Shown here piece after piece: positions 1 through 6,095 of a DNA stretch of 9,072 nt. The stretch comes from DASPXK01 sp035637315. GTDB lineage: Bacteria; Chloroflexota; UBA6077; JACCZL01. Position numbers and translations under genes: made by a program. The notes under the pieces were generated by a model that was given only the letters and a program-made list of their open reading frames with translations, made no database searches and was not told the DNA's origin. Numbering within the stretch: the first letter of the stretch is position 1; every line of letters begins with the position of its first letter. The stretch is from assembly GCA_035637315.1 (NCBI GenBank), contig DASPXK010000359.1:1-9072 (forward strand), in the 5' to 3' direction.

Positions 1-129
1 ACCGGCTCTGAGCGAACCGGCTCAGCCCGCGGGATCGGCTGTTAGTGGACTGTTGCGCGCGCCTCGCCGGGCCATGGGGCCCCCAGCCAGCGGTGGCAAC
101 TTCAACGCTGCCAACAGGAGGATATCGCG

Positions 130-804
130 TCACCCGGCCCCAGCTGCGGCGCCCGCCAACCCCCTGAGCAAAGGGCTGTAGCCCTGTGGGCAATTGGCCG
201 GGCTTATCCACACGCCTTGCACGCTGCGCAAGCGGTACAGCCGCCCATAGCTGCGGAGCGAGGGGATCGTGTTGAACCAAAGCCGCTCGCTGCGTAGCAA
301 CAGAATGAGCGCGTTGCGGTCCATCGCTCGTTCGACCAGGTGGAAACTGTAGCCTTGCGAGGGCAGCCGGGGGCCGTGATAGCCCTTGGTTGAGTGGTAC
401 GGGAAGAACTCCGCGACGAACAGGCCCTGGGCCACTGCGGCGAGCCCAACGTCCTCGATCGGCCACCTAAGTCGTGCGCGCCACCACTGGCCGCCGCCCG
501 TCGCCTCGAATCGCGGTGCGAGCAGGAAGAATGGGTAGTCGGACGGCACGTGCAGCAGGTTGTCCCTGGCGGCCAGCGCGAAGTCCGGCCGGTCGTGGCC
601 GCCCAGGTCGCCCTCGACCCAACTCGGATTCAGGTTGAGCAGCACCACGGGAGCATCCGGCCGCCCGAGAAATGGCTCAGGCGTCAGCTCTGTGTGGACC
701 GCGTAGTCTGGCCGGGCGCGACGGTTGAAGGCCTCGACCAGCGGGCGGTCCTCTTCCAACAGGAATGGCGCCGATCGCGGTGCCCGTTTCCACGGGTTTT
801 GCAT
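130..804 (-). CDS. Conserved protein of unknown function (LNLNPS / FPYHS / SPANC signatures)
   Basis: A 224-residue soluble protein with no signal peptide or membrane segment. The frame is open further upstream to 939, but I place the start at the ATG at 804 because AGGGAG (810-815) lies 5 nt before it and the upstream residues are arginine-rich and low in information. Visible signatures are VVLLNLNPSW (residues 53-62), QWWRARLRWP (106-115), EFFPYHS (132-138), LPSQGYSF (147-154) and SPANCPQGYSPL (201-212). I recall this combination from uncharacterised bacterial proteins of similar length. The N-terminal L-x-NPS turn and the late SP-N motif loosely resemble motifs 1 and 2 of the uracil-DNA glycosylase fold, but that is a weak analogy and I assign no function. 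It lies 288 nt downstream of the selenoprotein gene on the same strand, so cotranscription is possible but not shown. Confidence 0.72.
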   Translation of the reverse strand: MQNPWKRAPRSAPFLLEEDRPLVEAFNRRARPDYAVHTELTPEPFLGRPDAPVVLLNLNPSWVEGDLGGHDRPDFALAARDNLLHVPSDYPFFLLAPRFEATGGGQWWRARLRWPIEDVGLAAVAQGLFVAEFFPYHSTKGYHGPRLPSQGYSFHLVERAMDRNALILLLRSERLWFNTIPSLRSYGRLYRLRSVQGVWISPANCPQGYSPLLRGLAGAAAGAG

Positions 805-809
805 AACTT

Positions 810-815
810 CTCCCT
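810..815 (-). promoter_or_regulatory. Ribosome binding site deciding the start at 804
   Basis: AGGGAG on the minus strand, 5 nt upstream of ATG 804. It argues for the 224-residue form over the 269-residue open frame. Confidence 0.55.
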
Positions 816-1092
816 GCCGTATGCCTCTCGTTCGCCGACGCGATACCATCGTGGACAACGCGACGCGGCGGTCGCAGGTGATGGCCGGCCAGGACATGAC
901 ACGTGGGCAGTATCTGTGTCTTCGGGCAGATCGCGTCACCGGACTGGGCGCAGGCGGGGCAGGTTAGCGGGACGGAGGCCGGTCCGGGTCGAAGCACCAC
1001 TTTGACGGCGCCCCCGTCGAGATCGGTGCCGGTTCCAGGGCCACGTGGGCGGCCGCTAGAGCCTGATGCAGCTAGTCCCCATAGTGAGTGAA

Positions 1093-1716
1093 CTACCGGT
1101 AGCGGTCTGCGGCCCCGACCGCTCGGCGCTCGGATTCCTCCAGGACCTCGCGCAGCACCTCGTACGGCTGGACACCCTGCACGCCCAGGTTGCCGATCAC
1201 GATGGTTGGCACGGCCGACACGCCGAGCCGAGCGCTGACAGCCTCTAGCTCGACCACTCGCTCGGTGTAGCGGCCCGTCTCGAGCGCCGTGCGCAGGTCC
1301 GCGCCCTCTAGTCCGACTCGCTCTCCCACGTCGACGAGCACGTCTAGCTGGCCAAGGTCTCGCCCCTCGACGAAGAAGGCCCGAAACAGCCCCACCCGCA
1401 TCTCCTCGAATGTACCTCGCTCGCGAGCGTATTCGGACGCCTCGTGAGCCTTTCGGGAACGGGGTTTGGAGGGTGGAAAGTGCATCTCGACCCCGAACCG
1501 CTGGGCCAGCGGGGCTACGCCGGCCCGCCAATTTCGGCGAAACCGCTCGCCATCGGAACCCGAGACGTCAGGCAGTGGTACGGGCTCAGGGCGCAGTTCG
1601 TACGGCAGCCACTCTATCTCCACGTCATGCTCCGCCTGCAGCTCGGCCAAGGGACCCTCAGCCAGGTAGCAGTACGGTCAGACGTAATCGGAGAAGACGG
1701 TAACCCGCGTGCTCAT
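1093..1716 (-). CDS. FrnE-type DsbA-family oxidoreductase, predicted selenoprotein (UxxC; TGA at 1678-1680 read as Sec)
   Basis: Thioredoxin-fold dithiol oxidoreductase of the DsbA/FrnE group (PF01323-like), 207 residues if the in-frame TGA is decoded. From ATG 1716 the protein starts MSTRVTVFSDYV, then TGA (codon 13), then PYCYLAEGPLAELQ and on without any further stop to TAG at 1093. Family members have CPxC at exactly this place (beta strand, CPWCY/CPYCYLG), so TGA replaces the nucleophilic N-terminal Cys and Cys16 is the resolving residue. The cis-proline loop is intact (SAVPT, Pro170), as are the helical insertion (PRSRKAHEASEYAREQ-like, residues 85-100) and the C-terminal GVQPYEVLREVL. 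A good AGGAAGG site sits 7 nt before ATG 1716. A SECIS-like hairpin follows the TGA at the expected distance. No signal peptide, so it is probably cytosolic. The alternative is a TGC-to-TGA nonsense mutation or sequencing error; then the only product would be a motif-less fragment from TTG 1650. Sec is favoured by position, hairpin and intact downstream frame. Confidence 0.82.
1645..1663 (-). promoter_or_regulatory. Bacterial SECIS-like hairpin in the selenoprotein mRNA
   Basis: Immediately after the TGA the mRNA reads 14 nt and then GGCUGAGGGUCCCUUGGCC. This folds as an 8-bp stem (GGCUGAGG with CCUUGGCC, two G-U wobbles) capped by GUC, or as 7 bp with a five-base GGUCC tip. A ninth U-G pair (1664 with 1644) extends the base. 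The apical GGUC starts 21 nt after the TGA. This matches the bacterial arrangement, in which SelB binds a small stem-loop within the coding region shortly after UGA; the E. coli fdhF element also presents GGUC in its loop. The whole hairpin is also coding sequence (residues Leu18 to Ala24). Confidence 0.75.
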
Positions 1717-1723
1717 CGTTCGC

Positions 1724-1730
1724 CCTTCCT
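1724..1730 (-). promoter_or_regulatory. Ribosome binding site for the selenoprotein gene
   Basis: AGGAAGG, 7 nt before ATG 1716. It supports translation beginning upstream of the TGA, so the ribosome meets the UGA as codon 13 and not as a 5' untranslated triplet. Confidence 0.6.
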
Positions 1731-1758
1731 GCCGCCTCGCACGCAGCGGCCCGTCGAC

Positions 1759-1767
1759 AGTGTAGCA
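1759..1767 (-). promoter_or_regulatory. Candidate extended -10 promoter for the selenoprotein gene
   Basis: The minus strand reads TGCTACACT, an extended -10 form (TG-n-TAnAnT), about 42 nt upstream of ATG 1716. No convincing -35 hexamer is visible 17 nt further up. It lies in the 121-nt divergent gap shared with the CAP-domain gene. Confidence 0.28.
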
Positions 1768-1837
1768 TCGCGAGTCTCCGTGAGGCGTCGGCGTCAGCCG
1801 TCACTCGGACAGCGAGCATCTCGTTGTAGCGGACGAA

Positions 1838-2386
1838 ATGCTTCGTCTCGCCATTCCGATCATCTGGCTGCTCGCCAGCGCATGGCATCCGACGCCAGCC
1901 GCAGCAGGCCAGACGCAGGCCGACGGCGCCTCCAGGCAGGCGACCGAGTCGAGAGCGACGTCTGCCTTTCTGGCCCAGCTCCTCGACGAGATCAACGTGC
2001 GCCGCGAGCAGATCGGCAGCCCGCCCGTCGGATACGCCTCGGACCAGGCGAACGCGGCGGCCAGCCAGTATCTCGCCGACCTGACGCCGCTCATGCTGGC
2101 CCTCGCAAGGTGCTTCCATGGCGACGGCAGCTCGGTTCGGCCTGGCTGGGACTACGTGAGCGACACGGGCTTCCGTGGTGAGGGTCGCGGCGAGGTCCTC
2201 GCCTGTCCGGGACGCGATGGGTACTGGACCGCCGCTCGAGTCGCCGATGGCTGGTGGAGCTCGCCCTTGCACAGGCAGATCCTCTACGCGGATGCTGCCA
2301 TCAATACTGTGGCCTGCGGGACGTACGGCCCCCAGCTTGGCGGTGCCGCGTTCCAGACCGTCGTTTGCGTCACCTACCGTTCATAG
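1838..2386 (+). CDS. Secreted CAP/SCP-like domain protein
   Basis: 182 residues. Residues 1-24 form a Sec-type signal peptide: hydrophobic LRLAIPIIWLLASAW, then a cleavage region around PAAAG. After a Gln/Ser/Thr-rich linker (25-42), residues about 43-182 resemble the CAP superfamily (SCP/PR1/Ag5, PF00188). There is an N-terminal helix LLDEINVRREQIGSPPV like the family's 'lN..R...gl.pL', then ANAAASQYLADL (helix 2), Cys92-Phe-His94, and the CAP2-like segment WWSSPLHRQILYADAAINTVACG (140-162), where family members have 'W..S..Hr..il......vGvg'. Four cysteines (92, 123, 160, 177) could form two disulfides after export. The usual GEN motif is not clear; GEGRGE (114-119) is in about the right place, so the enzymatic-like cavity may be degenerate. 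The start is ATG 1838 with only a weak purine stretch upstream. The molecular role of bacterial CAP proteins is mostly unknown. Confidence 0.72.
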   Translation: MLRLAIPIIWLLASAWHPTPAAAGQTQADGASRQATESRATSAFLAQLLDEINVRREQIGSPPVGYASDQANAAASQYLADLTPLMLALARCFHGDGSSVRPGWDYVSDTGFRGEGRGEVLACPGRDGYWTAARVADGWWSSPLHRQILYADAAINTVACGTYGPQLGGAAFQTVVCVTYRS

Positions 2387-2536
2387 CGCCACGCCCAGGT
2401 CCGGGGTTGTAGACGCAGCGATATGCGGGGAGGCCACCCGCCGCTCATCTCGGGCGCCCCCTCGCCCTCGACCTGTATGTAAAGGACAAGATCGCTTTTT
2501 CGTTCCGAGGGCATCCAAATCGACAATAATGCCAGT

Positions 2537-3649
2537 GTGAATACTCGCAAGCTGTGCGTTGTGCTCGTCGTTGCCATCTCGATCTCGATGGGCTGGCTAT
2601 CCGTCGTGTCCGCGGCCCCAGGCGAAGAGCAGGCGCTCTCGCTGCCGCCAGGCTTCCGGATCGATGTCTTCGCGAGCGGTCTGGACGGCGTGCGATTCTT
2701 GACCGTTGGGCCCGACGGCGACCTGTACGCCTCGCTGATGGGCCAAGGCAAGATCGCGCGTCTGCCGGATCGAGATGGCGATGGCAAGGCCGACCAGGTG
2801 ATCACGTTCGCCGAGGGGCTCAACCGACCGCACGGGCTGGCCTTCAGCGGCGCCTACTTGTACGTCGGCGAGACGGACCATCTGACCCGACTGGCCGACA
2901 CTGACGGCGATGGCCGCGCCGATCTTCGAGAGCGGCTGGCAGAGCTTCCATCCAGCGGTGGGCATTTCACGCGTACGATCGGGTTCGGTCCAGACGGCAT
3001 GCTCTACGTGTCGATCGGCTCGTCGTGCAACGTTTGCAACGAGCGCGACGGGCGGCGCGCCTCGATCATGCAGTTCGCGCCAGACGGGAGCGGCGGGCGG
3101 ACCTTCGCGCGCGGCCTGCGGAACGCGGTCGGCTTCGTCTTTCATCCAACGACTGGCGAGCTGTGGGCGACCAACATGGGTCGAGACTGGCTCGGCGACG
3201 ACTATCCGCCAGAGACCGTCAACGTGGTCCACGACGGCGACGACTTCGGCTGGCCTCGCTGCATCAATGGCGTCGCGCTGGACCCGGAGTTTGGACGAGC
3301 AGGCGCTTGCGAGGGAGTGTCCCGCGCGGCAATCGAGATGCAGGCCCACTCGGCGCCGCTAGGATTGACCTTCTACACCGCGAGCCAATTTCCGGCCGAG
3401 TACCAGGGCGACCTATTCGTTGCCTTCCACGGCTCATGGAACCGGACGGAGCCGACTGGCTACAAGCTAGTCCGAATCCCCATCCGCGACGGCTGGCCGA
3501 CTGGGGAGGTGCAGGACTTCGTGTCTGGCTGGCTCGACCGCGGCAGCGCCTGGGGGCGGCCGGTTGACGTGACTGTTGGCTCCGATGGCAGTCTCTACCT
3601 CTCCGACGACAAGGCCGGCCAGATCTATCGAATCAGCTACGTGGGGTGA
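2537..3649 (+). CDS. Exported PQQ-dependent glucose/sorbosone dehydrogenase-like beta-propeller protein
   Basis: 370 residues, GTG start. Residues 1-27 are a Sec signal peptide (positive MNTRK, hydrophobic CVVLVVAISISMGWLSVV, cleavage after VSA). The mature part is a six-bladed propeller of the GSDH type (PF07995; L-sorbosone or aldose sugar dehydrogenase-like). It begins with LPPGFRIDVFASGLDGVRFLTVGPDG (36-61) and has repeated 'GPDGxLYVS' blade strands (58-66, 151-159, 348-356), GGHFTRTIGF (141-150), RGLRNAVGF (192-200), HGSWNR (298-303) and GRPVDV (340-345). His143 and Arg195 sit where soluble PQQ-glucose dehydrogenases have the catalytic His and a PQQ-contacting Arg, by my reading. Two calcium-type loops DxDGDGxAD occur (residues 78-86 and 121-129). 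C164-N-V-C167 could be a vicinal-type disulfide or metal site. Substrate and true PQQ use cannot be read from sequence. No strong Shine-Dalgarno; no better in-frame start was found. Confidence 0.85.
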   Translation: MNTRKLCVVLVVAISISMGWLSVVSAAPGEEQALSLPPGFRIDVFASGLDGVRFLTVGPDGDLYASLMGQGKIARLPDRDGDGKADQVITFAEGLNRPHGLAFSGAYLYVGETDHLTRLADTDGDGRADLRERLAELPSSGGHFTRTIGFGPDGMLYVSIGSSCNVCNERDGRRASIMQFAPDGSGGRTFARGLRNAVGFVFHPTTGELWATNMGRDWLGDDYPPETVNVVHDGDDFGWPRCINGVALDPEFGRAGACEGVSRAAIEMQAHSAPLGLTFYTASQFPAEYQGDLFVAFHGSWNRTEPTGYKLVRIPIRDGWPTGEVQDFVSGWLDRGSAWGRPVDVTVGSDGSLYLSDDKAGQIYRISYVG

Positions 3650-3656
3650 GCGCCGG

Positions 3657-3905
3657 ATGATGCAGCGGATCCGCTTTCGCTCTCTCGACGAGGCCGAAGC
3701 GGGCGAGCGGGTCCTGGAGCGGGTCGTGACGGTCACCGTACTGCCCGGCGGCCACCTGGCCGTGCCGGCTCTCCAGCTCGAGACGGCTCGCCAGGCTCTC
3801 AGCCAGGCGGGCATCGACTTCCGCGACGAGCCGGTCGAAGGCTACCTGGCCGGCCGAGTGATCGAAGAGGAGCGCGACGAGGACCTACCTCATCACGGCT
3901 GGTAA
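3657..3905 (+). CDS. Small hypothetical protein, 82 residues
   Basis: Begins ATGATG 7 nt after the TGA of the dehydrogenase gene, so it is almost certainly cotranscribed and probably translated by reinitiation; the frame is open upstream to 3576, but that part overlaps the dehydrogenase. The product is acidic (two-thirds along: VEGYLAGRVIEEERDEDL), soluble, without signal peptide or cysteine. It shows an alpha/beta pattern: RIRFRSLDEAEAGERVLE, VVTVTVLPGGHLAVPA, LETARQALSQAGIDF, and an acidic tail ending HHGW. I do not recognise the family. The dehydrogenase is exported while this protein has no export signal, so a direct partnership is not implied. Confidence 0.55.
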   Translation: MMQRIRFRSLDEAEAGERVLERVVTVTVLPGGHLAVPALQLETARQALSQAGIDFRDEPVEGYLAGRVIEEERDEDLPHHGW

Positions 3906-3916
3906 AGCGCGCCTAA

Positions 3917-3937
3917 CGGGCTATGCAAAATGGCCCG
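3917..3937 (+). terminator. Candidate hairpin terminator after the small ORF
   Basis: CGGGCTA and TGGCCCG form a 7-bp stem (one U-G pair) around a 7-nt TGCAAAA loop, 11 nt after the stop codon. It is followed by a C/T-rich stretch, not a true T-run, so intrinsic termination is uncertain; it may be a rho-dependent or stabilising 3' hairpin. Confidence 0.3.
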
Positions 3938-4024
3938 CCTGGGCTAGCGCTTCCCCTTCCCTTCCGCGCGCCTAGCGTGTACTATAAGGGTGAGCCTGGC
4001 GGGCTCGTGATGGTCTGACGAGGA

Positions 4025-4067
4025 TCCCGATCGCCGGGGGAGGCGCACCCCCACGGGACGATGGGGA
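4025..4067. other. Imperfect intergenic hairpin between convergent genes
   Basis: TCCCGATCG (4025-4033) pairs with CGATGGGGA (4059-4067) except for one central G-G. Inside it, GGGGG (4036-4040) pairs with CCCCC (4048-4052) around an AGGCGCA loop. No T-run on either side. It lies 54 nt downstream of the hflX stop and about 120 nt beyond the small ORF, so it may mark the end of either transcript, or be part of an unrecognised small RNA. The rest of 3906-4120 shows no supported gene. Confidence 0.35.
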
Positions 4068-4120
4068 CCAAGCTCGACCTGTTGTCGGTCCGTCGGGCTC
4101 TCCCCCGTTCTTGGTCGGTG

Positions 4121-5512
4121 TCAACGCCAACCGCCCGCGTGGCTCGACTCGAGCTCGCGAACGCGTCCAGCGCGACGGAAAGTCGCCAGCAACCGCTCGG
4201 GCAAGTGCCCGTGGAGGCGCGTGCCGTGGGCGCGGTGCTCCTCGCGTATCAGGAAGCCCTCGCGGCGAAAGAGGGCGACCAGGCGCCCGGCCGAGAAGGG
4301 CAGCTCCACTTCCACCTCGCGGGCCCTTGACCCCAGCCAACGCGCGATTCGCGTTCGAAGCGCCCCGATGCCGAACGCGGTTCGCGCTGAAACCAGGATT
4401 GCGTTCTGCTCGTCGACACTCGACCAGGCCTGCATGTCGAGCGGCTCGGCGAGCAAGTCGGCCTTGTTCAGCACCGCCAACGTCGGCTTGTCGGCCAGAC
4501 CGAGCTCGTCCAGGACGCGCTCCACGGCTGTCTGCTGTGCTCGGGCGCGGGGATGCGCGACATCGACAACGTGCAGCAACAGGTCGGCCGCGTTCAGCTC
4601 CTCGAGCGTCGCTCGGAAGGCCGCGATGAGCTGTGGCGGGAGGTTCTGGATGAAGCCGACAGTATCCGAGATCACGGCGTAGCCGCCCCCTGGCAGCGCC
4701 ATCCTCCGGGTAGTCGGATCGAGGGTAGCGAACAGCCGGTCTTCGGCCACCACACCGGCCGCGGTCAGACGATTCATCAAGCTCGACTTGCCGGCGTTGG
4801 TGTATCCGACCAGAGCCACGAGCGGCGGTCCATCGCGCCGCGCCACGCGGGCCCGCGCGCGATGCGCCCGAACCTGGCCGATCTCGCGCTTGAGGGCGGC
4901 CACTCGATCGCGCACCTGGCGGCGGTCCAGCTCGATCTGCTGCTCGCCAGGACCGCCCCGGGCCCCGATGCCGCCCACCTGCCGTTCGAGGTGTCGCCAG
5001 GCGCCGCTCAGGCGGGGTAGCAGGTACTCGAGCTGGGCCAGCTCGACCTGGAGGCGGGCCTCGCGAGTGCGAGCCCGCTGGCCGAAGATTTCGATGATCA
5101 GGCCGGGCCGGTCGAGAACCGGCCCGTCGATCCGCGCCTCGAGGTTCCGCTGCTGGACCGGACTGAGCGCCGCATCCACCACGAGCAAGTCGTAGGGGTG
5201 AGCCGCCGCCTCGCCCCTACCAGCGCGCGCGGTCGCTAGCTCCGTCGTCTTGCCGTGCCCGAAGAAGGTCGCCGGGTCCGGATGGTCCCGTCGCTGGATG
5301 GATTGCCCTACCACGGTCCCGCCGGCTGTCTCGACCAGACGGGCAAGCTCATCGAGCGAGTCCCCGGCCTGTGAGCTCGCCGCCCCCGGCCAGTCGAGCG
5401 CGGCGAGCATCACCCTGGCGCCGCGGGCTGGCGCCAGGATGCCGTTTCTCGGCTCGAGACTGTGGTCAGGCAGGGCGGGCTGGTTCGTCGTCTGACCGTT
5501 TCGGCGTGACAC
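4121..5512 (-). CDS. hflX: GTPase HflX
   Basis: 463-residue TRAFAC-class GTPase of the Obg-HflX superfamily. It binds ribosomes and, in characterised bacteria, splits stalled or heat-damaged 70S particles. The N-terminal HflX domain covers about residues 33-180: TFFGHGK (82-88), LSPVQQRNLEARI (116-128), RTREARLQVELAQLEYLLPRL (148-168). Next come the HflX signature GGIGARGGPGEQQIELDRR (180-198) and a helical linker. The G domain has G1 GYTNAGKSS (236-244), G2 in TLDPTT (263-268), G3 DTVGF (283-287), G4 NKAD (349-352) and G5 SAR (375-377). All GTPase motifs are intact. The start is GTG 5512, 7 nt after the phosphatase stop; ATG 5410 (residue 35) is an alternative that still keeps the conserved domain. 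About six extra residues at 97-107 (AGRGEAAAHPY) coincide with a DNA palindrome. Last gene of the operon here. Confidence 0.95.
   Translation of the reverse strand: MSRRNGQTTNQPALPDHSLEPRNGILAPARGARVMLAALDWPGAASSQAGDSLDELARLVETAGGTVVGQSIQRRDHPDPATFFGHGKTTELATARAGRGEAAAHPYDLLVVDAALSPVQQRNLEARIDGPVLDRPGLIIEIFGQRARTREARLQVELAQLEYLLPRLSGAWRHLERQVGGIGARGGPGEQQIELDRRQVRDRVAALKREIGQVRAHRARARVARRDGPPLVALVGYTNAGKSSLMNRLTAAGVVAEDRLFATLDPTTRRMALPGGGYAVISDTVGFIQNLPPQLIAAFRATLEELNAADLLLHVVDVAHPRARAQQTAVERVLDELGLADKPTLAVLNKADLLAEPLDMQAWSSVDEQNAILVSARTAFGIGALRTRIARWLGSRAREVEVELPFSAGRLVALFRREGFLIREEHRAHGTRLHGHLPERLLATFRRAGRVRELESSHAGGWR
5192..5220. repeat. 29-bp palindromic element inside hflX, translated in frame
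   Basis: GTAGGGGTGAG pairs with CTCGCCCCTAC: an 11-bp stem with one G-T wobble around a 7-nt CCGCCGC loop. It encodes GRGEAAAHPY in the HflX N-terminal domain, between the GHGK motif and the LLVVD strand. By memory of E. coli HflX this segment is about six residues shorter there, so the palindrome may be an insertion. GTAGGGGCGAG-type hairpins are familiar to me as dispersed repeats in Chloroflexota and other genomes; copy number here cannot be checked. Confidence 0.5.
5414..5438. repeat. Perfect 9-bp inverted repeat near the hflX start
   Basis: CCTGGCGCC and GGCGCCAGG flank a 7-nt GCGGGCT loop. It encodes LAPARGA (around residues 26-32) in the poorly conserved N-terminal extension, and ends 3 nt before the internal ATG at 5410. 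If translation really begins at 5410 the hairpin would lie in the leader and could mask the ribosome binding site. Confidence 0.4.
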
Positions 5513-5519
5513 AGCCGAA

Positions 5520-6095
5520 TTATGCCCCGACCGCCCGTTTGCCCACGCCGATCCGCTCCCACGAGGCGTTCTTCGGCAGGCCGCCCAGCGCTTCTGCTAA
5601 CGACAGGCCCTGAAGCTCGTGTTTGATAACCGCCATGCTCACGCTGTGGGCCACGATGCAGATAGCATGGCTGGGGTGTAACAAGAGGATATCGTCCAGT
5701 GCAGACCGAACTCGACTGAGAACTTCGTCCAGCGTCTCGCCTTCGGGTAAGCGAAGATCCAGCGGGTAGCCAAGCCAGCGCTCATGCAGCTCGGCATGTG
5801 TGAGCACGATCTCCTCGCGCCGCAGACCCTCCCAGAGACCCTGATTGATCTCATCCAGGCGTGGGTCCCGCTTGACCTCCAGGCCGTGCAGCCTGGCGAT
5901 CTCAACCCCCGTCTCGTACGCCCGTGCCAGGGTACTCGAGTAGACCGCTGCGATCGGCTCGTCGCGCAGCGAGGCGGCCAGCTGGCGCGCCTGCTCGCGA
6001 CCGCGACCGTTCAGCGGTATGTCGGTCTTGCCCTGATAGCGCCCCTCCCGGTTCCACTCCGTCTCGCCGTGGCGGCACAGAATGATGTCAGTCAC
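5520..6095 (-). CDS. Histidine phosphatase, probable glucosyl-3-phosphoglycerate phosphatase
   Basis: 191 residues, histidine phosphatase superfamily (phosphoglycerate mutase-like, PF00300). The phosphoenzyme motif CRHGETEWN (7-15) carries Arg8 and His9. Other family residues are Arg58 (SSTLARAYET), Glu82 (RLDEINQGLWEG) and the second catalytic His150 in VAHSVSMAVIKHEL (148-161). The family removes phosphate from many small substrates, so sequence alone does not give the substrate. Context does: it begins with a GTG whose bases overlap the TGA of the GpgS fusion gene (GTGA), and mycobacterial GpgP, which dephosphorylates glucosyl-3-phosphoglycerate to glucosylglycerate, belongs to this same superfamily. 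It would therefore perform the second step after GpgS. Related alternatives are CobC or a broad-specificity phosphatase. The 33-bp-arm hairpin in the mRNA ends 11 nt before the GTG. The spacer reads GCGGGGGCGCT, a weak ribosome site, so translation is probably coupled to gpgS. Confidence 0.87.
   Translation of the reverse strand: MTDIILCRHGETEWNREGRYQGKTDIPLNGRGREQARQLAASLRDEPIAAVYSSTLARAYETGVEIARLHGLEVKRDPRLDEINQGLWEGLRREEIVLTHAELHERWLGYPLDLRLPEGETLDEVLSRVRSALDDILLLHPSHAICIVAHSVSMAVIKHELQGLSLAEALGGLPKNASWERIGVGKRAVGA

Noticed and set aside
8..25. CTGAGC/GCTCAG hairpin as terminator of the 130-804 gene
   Set aside because: Only 6 bp, more than 100 nt after the stop, and no T-run follows on the minus strand.
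394..1005. Long plus-strand frames opposite the minus-strand genes (also 1444-2181, 7058-7693 and 8065-9054)
   Set aside because: Arg/Pro/Ala-rich antisense shadows, without recognisable motifs or ribosome sites, opposite genes with clear family signatures.
677..1092. Minus-strand frame between the selenoprotein and the 130-804 gene with a Cys-rich stretch (TCPACAQSGDAICPK)
   Set aside because: It resembles a zinc ribbon by spacing, but there is no plausible start with a ribosome site. The frame runs as a shadow into both neighbours, and the surrounding residues are Arg/Pro-rich as in non-coding high-G+C frames. The 805-1092 gap is left without a gene.
1093..1650. Reading the DsbA-like gene as a 185-residue protein starting at TTG 1650
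   Set aside because: That form lacks the first beta strand and the whole active-site motif, has no ribosome site, and ignores a well-placed ATG with AGGAAGG upstream in the same frame across a single TGA.
1093..2386. A functional disulfide-forming pair between the DsbA-like selenoprotein and the divergent four-cysteine CAP protein
   Set aside because: The selenoprotein has no export signal whereas the CAP protein does, so they would be in different compartments; adjacency alone is weak evidence.
4011..4070. CTGACGAG followed by a hairpin, as a hammerhead ribozyme core
   Set aside because: No GAAA core segment and no fitting third stem or cleavage triplet could be found.
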